NCBI RefSeq assembly: GCF_958298935.1
Contig: NC_084940.1
Coordinates: 22,191,146-22,255,145 of the forward strand
Source: Phragmites australis
Lineage: Eukaryota; Streptophyta; Magnoliopsida; Poales; Poaceae
Direction: 5' to 3'
DNA: 64,000 nt
Shown here one piece after another: positions 32,524-45,600 of this stretch. The translations under genes were made by a program, and so were the position numbers. Below the pieces are notes generated by a model, which saw only the letters and a list, made by a program, of their open reading frames with translations, did no database searches and was not told the origin of the DNA. Within the stretch, counting starts at the first letter, position 1. Every line of letters begins with the position of its first letter.

Positions 32524-35175
32524 ATTAGCCTCCTGCTGTTGCTAACCTTTTGCAGTAGTTTGTGGATGTATTTCCAGCTGAGATACCCCCGGATTACCAC
32601 CTATTCGAGGGATTGAGCATCAAATTGATTTGATTCCGGGAGCAACTTTGTCAAACCGTGCTGCATATAGGACCAACCCGGAAGAGACTAAGAAAATTCA
32701 GCGACAAGTCCAAGACCTTTTGGACCGCAGGTATGTACGAGAAAATCTTAGCCCTTATGTTGTTCCCATTCTTTTCGTTTCTAAGAAAGATGGTAGTTGG
32801 CATATGTGTGTTGATTGTAGAGCCATCAATAATATATTAGCATCAGATATCGTCACCCTATCCCTAGGTTAGATGACATGCTTGATGAATTGAGTTGTTC
32901 TATAATTTTCACTAAAATTAACTTGCGAAGCGGAGACCACCAAATTAGAACGAAACTTGGAGATGAATGGAAGACTGTATTTAAAACTAAGTTTGGTTTG
33001 TATGAGTGGTTAGTAATGCCTTTTGGGTTAACTAATGCACCTAGTACTTTCATGTGATTGATGAACGAAATTTTACGTGCTTTCATTGGAAAATTTGTGA
33101 TGGTTTATTTTCATGATATCTTGATTTACAGTAAGTCACAAGAACAACACTTTGATCATTTACGTATTGTTTTTAATGCTTTGAGAGATGCACGTTTGTT
33201 CGGTAACCTCGAAATGTGCACCTTTTGCACGGATTGAGTTTCTTTTCTTAACTATGTTGTTACTCCACAGGGAATAGATGTGGATGAAGCAAAAATCAAG
33301 CCATAAAGAGCTGGCCGACCCCTGAGACTGTTACTCAAGTAAGAAGCTTTCATGATCTTGCGGGTTTCTATTGATGATTTGTGCGAGATTTCAGCACCAT
33401 TGCTGCTCCATTAAACGAGTTGACAAAGAAATGAGTAATTTTTAAATAGGGACCTGCATAAGAAAAAGCATTCAAATTGTTGAAAGAGAAACTTACCCAT
33501 GCTCTATTGCTCTAACTCCCTGATTTTGGTAGGACCTTTGAACTAGAATATGATGTTAGTGGGATTAGAATTGGAGGTGTGCTAATTCAAGAAGGTAAAC
33601 ATGTTGCTTATTTTAGCGAGAAATTAAGTGGATGAAAATCTGAATTATTCCACTTATGATAAAGAATTGTATGCTTTAGTTCGTGTTCTTGAAAATTGGC
33701 AATATTATCTATGGCCCAAAAAATTTGTTATACATTTTGATCATGAATCGCTGAAATATATTAGAAGTCAAACTAAACTGAATAAACGACATGCTAAATG
33801 GATAGAATTTATTGAGTCGTTTCCATATGTCATAAAATATAAGAAAGGAAAAAACAATGTAATTGCTGATACGCTTTCTAGGCGTTATACCATGTTATTC
33901 AACTTGATCATAAGATTTTTGGTTTAGAGACCATTAAAGACTTATATGTTGCTGATTTAGACTTTAAAGAAGTGTTTGAAAATTGTACAGAAGGGAAAGC
34001 ATGGAATAAATATGTGTTGAATGACGATTGCTCTATCGTGCTAACAAGCTATGCATTACAGCTAGCTCTGTTCATCTTTTGTTATTGCAGGAGGCGCATG
34101 CAGGAGGATTGATGGCACATTTTGGAGCAAAGAAGACTGAAGATGTGTTGGCTGCTCATTTTTTTTGACCAAATATGAGACGTGACGTCAAGCGCTACGT
34201 GACACGTTGCACCACTTGCAATAAAGCTAAGTCTCGCTTAAATCCACATGACCTTTACATGTCTTTTCTTGTTCCTAGTGTACCCTGGGAGGATATTTTC
34301 ATAGATTTTGTTTTAGGATTGCCTAAGACAATGAGGGGGAGGGATAGTATATTTGTAGTTGTGGATCGATTATCTAAAATGACACATTTTATACCTTATC
34401 ACAAGAGCGATAATGCTACAAACATAGCTAATTTGTTTTTCAGGGAAATCGTTCGACTACATGGAGTGCCTAATACTATCGTCTCGGGTTGTGACATAAA
34501 GTTTTTGAGTCACTTTTGAAGATAACTTTGGAATAAATTAGAGATAAAGCTGATATTTTCTACTACTTGTCATCCCCAAACTGATGGTCAAACAGAGGTC
34601 GTCAACCGCACATTATCGACCATGTTGCGGGCAGTTCTAAAGAAGAATTTGAGGATGTGAGAAGAGTGTTTACCACATATTGAATTTTCTTACAACAGGT
34701 CGGTACACTCCGCCGTCATGGTAAGTCCGTTCCAAATAGTGTATGGATTTAATTCCTATGCTCCTATTGATTTACTACCTTTGCCTATTTTTGAAAGACT
34801 TAATTTAGATGCTAAGAAACGTGTTGAGTTTATTCTTAAGTTGCATGACATAACTAAAAATAATATAGAGAGCATAACTCAAAAGTATAAGATTGCTGAA
34901 AGTAAAGGTAGGAAGAAAATAAAATTTGAACCGGGTGATTTAGTTTGGTTGCATTTGAGGAAGGATAGGTTTTCAGAACTAACAAAATAAAAGTTGATGT
35001 CTAGAGTTGATGGATCATTTAATATAATTGAGAAAAATCAATGACAAGGCATATAAACTGGACCTACCTACAGTTTTGGGGTTAGTCCCATGTTTAACAT
35101 TTCAGATTTGAAGCCATATTTTGGAGAAGAAGATGAGCTTGAGTCGAGGACGGCTCCAATTTAAGAGGGGGAGGA
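32524..35175 (+). pseudogene. Ty3/gypsy pol remnant (RT, RNase H, integrase)
   Basis: Plus-strand pieces read in order: the RT start (FVDVFPAEIPPDYHLFEG; YVVPILFVSKKDGSWHMCVDCRAIN), the RT palm region with the YxDD motif changed to YFHD near 33105, RNase H ([18 protein letters not shown], 33628-33927), the integrase zinc finger and DDE core (34175-34519: [37 protein letters not shown]), and the integrase end (TPFQ-type region, 34718-34990). At least ten stops and frameshifts break it. Gag, protease and the 5' LTR are missing. The 3' tail QGQISRAHVRQLDH overlaps the LTR start, as in several plant gypsy lineages. Confidence 0.85.
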
Positions 35176-36093
35176 TGATGAGCCCATGGCTCCTTCGGAT
35201 ACGATCAATACCACCAATAATCCTCAAATCATACAAGGTCAAATTTCAAGAGCACATGTACGACAATTAGACCACTAAGTAAACTCGTTCCTTGCTGTTC
35301 ATGTTTCCTTGGATCGATTGCTACTAAATTCTTGTGATGTTTTATTGTATAGAAACGTGGGAGAAGAACCACAACCTCACTCGAACGTCACTCCTCGAAG
35401 GCCAAGTCTACTTGGACTCAAGGCTGAACTCTAGTCGTGGTCGTGGTCGTGGTCGAAGTCGAGTTCCAGGACAGCATGTCAGTAAAACGGACATAACTCT
35501 CTCATACGAAGTCCATTTTAGATAATCTTGGACATTCTAGAAAGCTTACAACGAGCTCTTTCCAATGGATATGAGCTTGACCAAATATTCCTTGTAGTTT
35601 AGTCAGAGTCAAAGGAATAAGGTGTTGCATCACTGTTTTGAACCCTGTCGGGTTTTGTAATCATGTCAGAGTCGGAGTCCAGGTTGTGCACACCTCTCTC
35701 CACGGTTGCACAACCCTAGGTCGACCTCCTCACGCCCCCCCTATATATTCACAGTAGCTGTCATAGTTTAGGCTTGGGTTTAGCTTAGATTAATCTGTTT
35801 AATACAGTTTCACCGTTTATCTGTTTGTTGAACCCCAAACTCGAGTGTTTCATTGATAATTAGCAATATTCAGATTGGATCTACCTATTCTTGCTTGTGT
35901 TCTCGATTCGCTTGTAGGAAAAACCTTCTTGGTAAGGTCAATCGCGTCTTGGCACGGTTGATAACCACAGAGTAGTGGTGTAGTTGTTGCGAGGGTTCTT
36001 GATCTGTTTTGATCGGAGCCTTTGAATCATTAATGTCGAAACTCCACTAATTGACATCATATTACCTTCGGAAGATCGGACAAACACGCATCA
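35176..36093 (+). repeat. 3' LTR of the decayed gypsy element
   Basis: It follows a purine tract (agagggggagga) and is bounded by TGATG and CATCA, inverted 5-bp ends, giving 918 bp. It contains a 'cccctatatattca' TATA-like box at about 35738 and a typical R-U5 style stretch. The 5' partner is absent, so the exact length is inferred from the ends alone. Confidence 0.6.
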
Positions 36094-36960
36094 ATAGGTA
36101 CCCATTATGTAGCTATGACTGGTTGCACAAGCCGAATGCTCACGTGTCGTGTGGATAAAGAAGTACTCCCTTGCAGGGTGTAAAATCAATTCAAATTGCC
36201 GCACTCTCAATCATGAGTATACTTAATGTCCATTGGACATCAATCGTAGAGTTTCATTCAGTTTGTGGGATGGAAAGTATGTGGACTTTTAGGAAAAGCA
36301 TCTGCTGATGCTTAGTTGAGTTGAGCAAGTTTACCTTCTTGGAGGTTTTGATTATTGTCAATCAATATTAGTTGTTCATGTCATTATATTGGTTAAAGTG
36401 TTTTTTCAGTGAATTAACTTAACTTGTGGCCTTATTCCTTACTATTGATCCAAATGCATTATCCTTGGAGTTGTGGATAATATATACCTATATTGTGTAA
36501 GTCTTGCAAGTACATTCGTACTCAGGATATTACCCTTAAGTTGTTGCAGGTAACGATGAACTAGTGTATGGATATTTCTATCATGTCGATGCCAGCGATG
36601 AGCAGGAGTAGAGGATGTCTGTCTAAGCTGATCCCGATGGTGCCTTTTGGGCAATGGTGTCACTGATCTTTTATTTTTTTTAACACTTTTCAATGCGTAT
36701 GAAAACTCTAATATTAAGTAGAAACTAGTATGGTGAACACGGTATGTAATATAAGTTAAAGATTTACACTCTATTCATATCTGGTGATGAAACTATGTTG
36801 TAAATGGTATATGTTGTGATCTTAGGCTTTGTTGTAAATGGTATATCAGTACTATCAGAATTGCTCTTGTTTTAACCAAATAGTGGTTGCAATGGATGTC
36901 TTTAGATGAGTGTTAGCACTCAACACGTCAAATGACAGTTGTGTGGTAGCTCTTATCTTT
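36094..36960. repeat. Fragment resembling a long gypsy LTR end
   Basis: Parts resemble 11440-12060 in the 4.7-kb solo LTR in order and wording, for example 'gcagggtgtaaaatcaattcaaattgccg' against 'gcagagtgtaaacctattcaaatagccg', followed later by 'cgtactcag' and 'ttgcaggt'. This suggests a diverged Tekay/Del-like LTR remnant. No ends or target duplication were found. Confidence 0.4.
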
Positions 36961-36982
36961 ATGGACAGTCAGCACTATTGAT

Positions 36983-38091
36983 TAAGCCAAGTGCGATTTG
37001 ACGGTTCTGACAATAAAGCTAAGGAATTCTTTGGAATGATAGAACACATCTACACAATATTTGCTAATTCAACTAAAAAGTGGCAGATATTGAAAGATAA
37101 TATAACAGGATTTACTGTCAAGTCATTGTCATCTACTCATTGGGAAAGTCGCATAGATAGCATTAAAGCCATAAGGTTTCAGATTTTTGAAATTTGAGAA
37201 GCACTGCCAATGAAGCTAAATCTTTAGCGAATAATGAACTAGGTGATTTTGAGTTTTTAGTAGTAATAACCATTTGGTATGAAATATTGTATGCAGTAAA
37301 TTTGGTCAGCAACAACCTACAAGCGAAGGATATGCTTATTGATGTTGATATTGAGGAAGTGTTGGGGCTGATAACTTTTGTCAATGGGTATAGAGAAACC
37401 AGTTTTTCTAATGCATTGGAAATAGCAATAGAAATTGCACTTGAAATGGATAGACCGACATTTCAGAAAAAGCATGAAATTAAAAGAAAGAAACATTTTC
37501 ATGAAAACCCAGATGATGTGTTGATTGCTTCACATTCTGCACAAGATGCATTTAGGATAAAATACTTCATACATGTGGTTGATCAAGCTATTGCTTCACT
37601 TACAAGGAGGTTTGAACGATATAAAGCATATGAAAGAACTTTTGGTTTTTTATTTACCACCCATGCATTGCACTCATTGGATGATAACAGCTTGAAATCT
37701 TCTTGTGCTTTTTCTTGAGGCTACTCTTAAGAGTGGTGAATACTCTGACATTGATAACAATGAGTTGTACATGGAGTTAAAGTTACTCCAAGATTTTATT
37801 CCAAAGGAAAATATGGGTCTGGTTGATATTTTGAATTTTCTGAAATGACTAGATTGTTTCTCTAATGCCACTATTGCATATAGAATTTTATTGATTATTC
37901 CAGTGATTGTGGCATTAGAAGAGAGAAGTTTTTCAAAACTAAAATTGTTGAAATCCTACATGCATTCTACAATGACACAAGAAAGATTTAGTGGACTAGC
38001 TACTATAGCACTGGAAAATGATATTTTGAAGGAGGTTGCATATGAAGATCTAATTGAAGATTTTATAGTGATGCATCCAGAGAATCAGTGA
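36983..38091 (+). pseudogene. Broken hAT transposase (ZMYM1/TTF-type)
   Basis: Three reading blocks in two frames (36991-37197, 37194-37718, and from about 37720 to 38091) give a coherent translation. They include HFHENPDDV, FIHVVDQAIASLTRRFERY and the C-terminal dimerisation segment ERSFSKLKLLKSYMHSTMTQ followed by LATIALENDIL. That last block is the hAT dimerisation signature found in the plant 'zinc finger MYM-type 1-like' transposases. The N-terminal TTF zinc finger and part of the catalytic region are absent. Stops and a frameshift make it a pseudogene. No terminal repeats were found. Confidence 0.8.
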
Positions 38092-38162
38092 TTTCGATAT
38101 CCATATTCGAGGCAGTGATTTTTGAGAATCAAGATAATCTAATCATCCAAGAATAAATATTA

Positions 38163-38451
38163 TCTTGATGAAGCTTGCCCACCGAAGAAGCAGCAGCCAT
38201 CAGCAACCTGCACAAATGAGTTGGACGTCACTTTCTCGGTGCTGATACTCAACAACTGCACCTTCACCATCAACGCCAATGGCTTCAGCAGCAGCACTCT
38301 TGTTGACCCGTTGGCGTTTCGCAGAGATGGCGACGCTTACCTTGTGAACGACGGGAAGCCACTCAGCAGCAATGGCTCCTTTGGGTTCAACTATGTGTTC
38401 GACTGTGCCTTCGACTTCATCCCTTCATCGTGGAATATAGATCATTGTTGA
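38163..38451 (+). pseudogene. TPD1-like protein fragment
   Basis: The open frame translates with DVTFSVLILNNCTFTINANG, DPLAFRRDGDAYLVNDGKPL and FGFNYVFDCAFDFIPSSW, ending SWNIDHC. This fits the C-terminal half of the TPD1 (tapetum determinant 1)-like family of small secreted cysteine-rich ligands, in which a VxNNC motif, a DP.xFr.. block, an LVN.G.P motif and an F.Y.....F...P.S tail are typical. No signal peptide or start codon in context is present, and the Cys normally near the NGF motif is replaced. It follows the hAT remnant, so transposon capture of a gene end is possible. An exon of a split gene is the alternative. Secretion and ligand function are family knowledge only. Confidence 0.55.
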
Positions 38452-39234
38452 TTTCATCTGACATACGTGAAACTGGTAATAAAATTAGTCACGATTGTGA
38501 AGGGAAAGGAACGTGTCGCGATTTGTTGCTGATTTTCCTTCGCTTGTTTGCAATGAATAAATTATACTTTTGAGTCAAGACGATTTTGGTTGCAAATGTG
38601 GTGTTTGCGCGCTTAATGGAAAATACTTGCCATGTTAACAGTTACATGTGAAAGTGCTCTCGTCATTTTAACCATTCAATGACAACCGACAACGTTGATC
38701 CATATAATGTTGCGAAAGGAATGTGTTGCGATGTGTTAATGTTTCTCTATTATTTTGTTGGCAATGTAGAACTTACCATTGTGTGTTGAAATTATTTTGA
38801 TTGCAAATGCAGTGTTTGTACATTTGATGAAATGTATGGGATCTTGTTATTTTAACCATTCAACCACGGCATTGATCCATTTGTACGATACGAACATTCC
38901 ATGGGCCGCACAGTACCACAAGGATGGTTAGCACCCAATGATCTAAAGTGGCACAAAATTCATCTGCATGAGATATGAACAGCAAAAGGATGATGACTTG
39001 TCTAAATAACTATTGTCAGAAAAGTTAAAACAGTGTGCTACAAGACTTCGTGACATCCGAGACGATAGATTATTGTTATCAGTTGTGTCTTTTTTGGTGT
39101 TGTCGAGTGCTATGTCGCTGATTTTTTCAATTTTCTTTTCTCTCCTTAGAACCATTTAAAAATGTTTTTTTTCTCTCCTGTGTTCGAGAGAGAGAGAGGG
39201 AGAGAGAAGACAAATAAACCACACACAACCAGCA
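38452..39234. other. Intergenic stretch left of CNOT10
   Basis: AT-rich DNA with two loosely similar blocks ('aaggaacgtgtcgcgatttgttgc' near 38507 and 'aaggaatgtgttgcgatgtgttaatg' near 38716), suggesting an old small duplication. A GA microsatellite lies at 39186-39208. No gene was seen. Confidence 0.5.
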
Positions 39235-39251
39235 CTGGATCGCTTCACCTG

Positions 39252-39257
39252 TTTATT
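39252..39257 (-). terminator. Candidate polyadenylation signal of CNOT10
   Basis: The minus strand reads AATAAA, about 370 nt downstream of the stop codon. The 3'UTR would run from 39623 to roughly 39230. No 3'UTR intron is evident. Confidence 0.45.
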
Positions 39258-39623
39258 GCCTTGAGACAAGCAGCTGTAGGTAAGATATTCAGGGTAACAC
39301 GGTGCACATGGATCGGGTCCCAAAGTAAAATCTCTTGCCCATTGCTTTCCTGATTCCTGAATAAACGAGAAACTATTCTTATCACTTCACCCCTCTTCAG
39401 TCCAAAGAGGGGCGAATTAAAAAGATATAATTCCAACACATTACACCCCTGAATCTGGGAAGCTAAAAGAGGGGAAAGGAGGGAGATCTACAGTTCATTT
39501 CTTATGTATGGTACACAGAAGGAACATTACGATCTGTGATGATCATTCCACATGGGGTCAGGGTCCAAAAAAGATGTAATGGCAATTGTAAACTACAGAA
39601 ATCATAAAAGGGTGGCTCTAAAC

Positions 39624-42600
39624 TTAGCTGCTGCTGCCTGCTACACTACTGGGTCTAAATCTCACATTTCTACACTGTCTCAACTTCGAGATAGCATCTT
39701 GCGACTTCCCCTGCAGAAGGTCCATGTAAATTGATGCCAGCACCGCCCTAGGGTTATTGGGCAACATGGCAAGACCGCGGCTCACCATATAGTTAGCCTG
39801 TTCAAGTTCTCCCTGCATTGCAGCAGTCATGCCAAGGTCAATATACAGAACACCCTGAGCTTCCTCGGGCTTGAGGCTCTCAGAGTGCTGAGATTCTTCT
39901 GATGTAAGCTTTGTGACTGCAGGTGTAATTGAGTCTTCACCATCACTGTCTTTCTCAACAAGGGCCTTCTCACAGTTCTCCACATTGTATGGCAACTCAA
40001 TATCATTGCCATCTCTAACATAAACTGACAACTGCTCAGCAGCATCCTTTGGTCTATTCAGAGCACACAGAGCTTCAGCTGCGTATACATGGCTGAGGAA
40101 TACATACATTCTGGAGCAGTCTGTCAACTGCTGTAGCGACTTCACAAAAGACAAGGCTTTCAAGGGATTCTCAAGACACAGTTCAACAAACGCTAAGTTC
40201 CCCAGGATGGCCTGTCTGATTTTGAGCTTCTCTTTTCTACAGATGTCATCATAGAAAGCAAGAGAGCTCTGCAAGGTGGCATTCAAGCTCGTCCCCTTTT
40301 GTTCTCCATTTGCATTAGCTAGTGCTGGACCAGGAGTTTTCAAATCTGTACTCGCAGTGCTCTTCTGACCTGAGCTTTTATGTCCTTGTAGTGCTCCTTG
40401 GTTGCAGTCCTCTGTACCAGATGCAGGCACCAGATCTTCCTGCTCAGAAGTATCCAGCAATATTTGGGCATTGAGTAGACACTGTCTAGCAAATCCAAGT
40501 GATACCAAATTTCCATGTTCATCTGAAGTCACTCCTGCAGAATCTGAATTACTTCTAGAGTTCACCGGATTGATAATTAAGTGCCGCCATTTTCCTGACC
40601 CCACGACATTCACTTCAATCTGATCATTGCACGAAGAAGCGCCGTTTGCACACAGGATGCCCTTTTCTAGAGCAAGCAGACTACACTCGGAAAAACGAAG
40701 CCAGAAAAGGGGTCGTTTGTAGAATAGCGGCATGGCCTCACGAAAACAGCGAGCTGCTAACAGAGATTTCCCACACATCAAATGTTGGATACCACAGTTG
40801 TATGAAATAAGACAAGACTTGTCTTGGGATAATGCAGACAGCTTCAGTGGTTTCTCTGATCGAAGAGATAAGCTATATTTCAGCGCTTTGCTGAAGCACC
40901 ATATAGAAGTGTGGTTAGATCTCTGTTGGTGGAGTATACATCCAAGATTGTTGTAGAACATGGCAAGCATTGCTGGTTCAGTCCGATTATTCGGTGTACT
41001 CAATAGCTTCACAGCCTTCCGATAGTTCCCCCGGGCATACTCCAGCTGTGATTTTAAGAGAAGCTCTGTTGACGAATCCCTACCACGTGCCATGTTCATT
41101 AGAACTTTGAGTTCTCTCTTAGCAACCTTAAGGTTCCTAGTGAGCAGTAGAAGCCGGACCTTGTAAATTTGCAGCCTAACTTTCAAATCAGCAGCGGTAG
41201 CGGCAAGATCAGCAGATGCCCTTGAGAAATCATTTAAGATAGGCCTGCCCAAGTTCTGGTGTCCACCATCCAAAGTCGAGTATAAAGATTCGAATTCCAG
41301 TGTATCATCTGAGAAACTTCCCGCCGATAGGTTCTCACATCCACCAGCATAAGCATTTGAATCAGAATCTGGAGGCGTGTTACTTTTTGCAGGAGGCTTT
41401 GGTTGAGCTGATTGCTGCTGAGCTATGGTAGAATTTTCATTCTGGTTCATGGTGTTAGCTACTCCAAATGACCTTTCCAAGTACTGAATTATATCCTGTA
41501 CACAAGTAATCATATGAATAACTAAGATGAATAAAGTACGCAAATGTCAATCCTACAACTAAAAAGAAAAAGGTCAAACAAATGCTATGACTGATTATAC
41601 AGGCTAAAATCCCAACTAAATCTGACAGTATTAACCTCAAGAGTTCAAAGTTCCAACATAGATCAAACAGTAGGTACATAATAATCTCCCTAATAAGCCA
41701 TACCTAATAGACAAATGAACTGCATGATCAAACCACCCCAGTTTTCTCCCTTGCCAGCAATCATCACATAACAAAGAGCCGATAGCGACAGCACAAAAAC
41801 GTCATCGCATGATATGACACCAGGAAGAATGTGGGAGCAAAGTACACAAAATCTAACATATTAAATACAAATAGCATATACAACCAACAATAAGCCCGCA
41901 ATAAAATATAAAACCAATTTTGTGTCAAACGATGAAGATACCACATAGTGCAATCTCAGGAGAATCTATTGACAAGACTACACATAAGCCCGCAAAGTAA
42001 TTAAAAACATTTACAAAAAGTTCGCTAGATCCAATGGATCAAGCTGTAGATGACAACTGCAGAGTCCACCAAGGAAATAAACTTACTGCAGCTTTTGTTG
42101 CATCTTGCAAAGCTAATGCAATATCCAATAACAGAAAGCATACATGAAGAGCAGTTGTCTGCAAGATCAAAGAATAATTAGCATGACACATATTTTCCTT
42201 GCAATTAAGCTAAGGAATCACTAATAATACCTCATCAATTGGTTCAATATTTCGGTACAACGGGTTCAAAACAGATAATGCAGATTCGTAGTCATGAAGA
42301 TGATAAAGGATCACAGCCTGCAAATTCATCATGTCCATAAGAAAATCAGTGAATTACAGCGTATTCAATGCTTATGTTAGACAGGATTGTAGTTATTGTA
42401 GTAAATATAGGACGTATTAGGATTTGGAGAAGTCTTTGAAAGTATATGCCATATATTATCAATTTCTACAAAATCAATATTGTATTAAAAGATCTATGAA
42501 ATACAGATCTATTGATACAATTTTTGTACATTAAAACATGCGTATAATTGGACTAATTGTTGGTCAAAATTTACGAAATTTGACTTTTCCAAATCCTAAT

Positions 42601-45600
42601 ACGCCCAATATTTTGGGATGGAGTAGATCTTAGACCAGAAACACTTAATAATCAAATAATAACTGCCACAGAACAAGAGAACATACGGTGTTGAATGTTA
42701 TTATGGTTGTGTCGAACTCATCCCCATAGGTTGACGCATTATGTGCAGCAGAGAAAGTTGGGACTATGCCACTCCCTCTTGATCCTGAAGAAGCATTGCT
42801 TCCTACCCCATTGGCAGAATCAGCTTGTTCTCTAGATGCACATGCAAGTTCTTCACTTCTTCTCTGAATGGATGTAGTGGTAGAACATTAGAATAGAATT
42901 ACCCCAACTAAATAAAAGATTTGTAAACTGAACAAGGTCCATAATACTCCCTACAGTTGCAAAACTTGTAACTTTTGACCAAAGCACACAAGCCAAGAAA
43001 AATCATAGTTTGAATAAAGTATGGAGGATGATCATAGGTAGAGGTGACAGGAGTATTTGGTGGAAAAGTTCACCAAGGGAATGGGAATTGACAAATGTGT
43101 GTAAATAATTAAGTGGTTAAAAGAGATTAAGTATCACACAAAGGAAGTACAATACAAGATTATATAGTAGTAGTTACTATAGTTATTTATAATGATGCAT
43201 TTCGAAATACATTGTACGATATTCCAAACATCATGTTGCACCAACGCTCGAAATACCGGTTTAGGGTTTAGGCAACTGATGAGTAAGAATCCACCTAACC
43301 ATGCGGTATTATTGCTGCATGCAGCCTCAAAAATAATAGAATAATAAACAAAACCCCAAGGCTCCTAAAACCAGAATCTGGCCCAAAAATGGAGGGGGCT
43401 GGTTTTTTGTTGTCCGTTTGATATTTTTCCCCCTCGAAATTCCCAGATGATATAGCATTCACTATGCGCCCAAGCTGGAAGTACAACACAAACCCAGGTA
43501 GGTGGGGATGTTATATAGTTACCCCACCACCAGGGCACAGGCCGTGAGCCAAACCAACCTGGCAGCTCAGATTCTCACTGTATTCGCCAAATATATCATA
43601 TATGGTTTCAATGAGAATATACTGCAAGTAGTTTGCCACTGCTAATTTGAAGCTTCGAAAAAATAAGGATATGCAGGATAAGGAATCAGGGAGCTTTAGG
43701 GGGCCTGCAAGGCCACTTTAGCGATGAAAAAGGCCATATTTACAACTAACTTATACCACTACGTGTATACCGTTGCAAAATATCCACCATTACCATGATC
43801 GCAGCCAGCTGCCATAAATGTTATAGCGGCCCATATATAGAACAGTAGGTTACAGATACAGTAAAGAATGATACATTAACCGTAGCTGGCGAATTCTGAA
43901 GCAACTCGTGTCACAAAATTTTAAGTATTTGTTCAACAAACAGAAATATGATTTACTGAGCATGCTAAAGCAAGATTTTAAAACACGAACTGGAGAGTGC
44001 TCAGAATACGAAGACATTTGTTTGGTGCAGCTAAAGCAGAATTTTCTTTAATAGAACTCACTTTTGCAAACAAAAATAAAAATAGTGAAGGTGTTCTGTC
44101 ATAGGCAAAACAATAGTGAAGGTGTTCATAAGATTATATGGGTTCACGTCCAGTTCTATCAATATGCTCCCACAAACTCAAATGATCTTAATGCCTACTC
44201 ACATAACCCTTCTGAAGTTGCTTATATCTAACAATAAGGTTTTCATAATTTGATTATTTTCATGCCCCTTCACACATACACATCCTTACACAAGTTGGCA
44301 GACCAATTAATAAGCTAGATAGCTATCACAATTCTCAACATGTGGAGTGTGTCCAATAGTCCTACACAACACACATGTTACAAGTACTCGCGCACATCGC
44401 AGAAAAAAGAACTTTCAAGTAAATAGGAAGTTATGCTACCAGGTGGCAATTCAAAACTAATTCAACTCTACAGTTAAGAAAACATACAGATATGGGGAAC
44501 AAATACAAGGGTAAACAATAGAAAGCACTATCCATACATGAAAGAATTTTGTCACTAGCCACACAAGAAAGAATTTTTCATGCATGTGACAACTATCATT
44601 TGGAAACAACAAAATCCTAAAAACCGAAACGTTTAGCCATTTCAAGCAATCTTATACAAAATAGGTCCCACAACAGATAGATGAAGAACAATTAGGCGGA
44701 ACATCAAGATTCTCCTTCCAAGAAGGAACTTATGATTAACATTAACCAAAGGATAGGACACATTGCATGGTATCTTCTTTTCATCCATAAATAAGTATAG
44801 ACATGGCAAAAGTAACATTTTGTTCTAACAATCATGTGTCTCTGAGCCTAACAGGCTTCCATTGTAGTTGCCAATTCAAGCTTTACCTATATAGTTGTTT
44901 ACTAATGAAAGATGGCGTGCTTCTATTACTTTACTATATAATCTGCTAATCAATTACATGAAGATACAGTGAGCCATGCAGATTAACTAACCTTAACATC
45001 GCCTAGAATTTTAAGCAGACTCTTTGGATCAGGACAACCATCCAAGAAAGATTCTGTAATGGCCATATTGTGGAGGACCTGAAAACAGCAAAATTGGGTC
45101 ATCAGATGAAGGGAAAATTTATGATAGCACAACCATTTCTTCCCAAAGTAAAAGTAGAATAGCTACTGATTCAAACTGACTATTGTCCTATACGAAGATG
45201 ATGGATAACTATTTCACCCATCATTCTAAAGAAACTGTTTTCCTTGATGTTCTTAGGCAATTATGCTTCAAATTTGTAGCCAAAAACAACCAGCTTAAAC
45301 AGACCCTAGCACATGCTTCATGAAACATGCGACATAACGAATGAAAATCATAAACACGGAAAGGCACATCGAGGCCAATAGCACGCCCAAGCCACCTGGC
45401 ATTCACATTTCACATTTCCAACGTGCAACACATTCAGAAAATACAAATGGGCACCCACCCAACCCCCTTACAGACCAACACGCACGCAAGTCACGCAGGT
45501 GGCATATGTAACGAGAGCTCACGCAACAGATGCAAGCGCATATGCATACGCCAGCGAACTATCACAACCAGGGCGAACGCATCCATCCATTCACCACATA

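Noticed and set aside
39624..41543. ATG at 41541-41543 as the CNOT10 start
   Set aside because: The first 16 codons of that ORF are intron; a good acceptor (TGTACAG|GATATA) and five upstream in-phase exons give the full protein.
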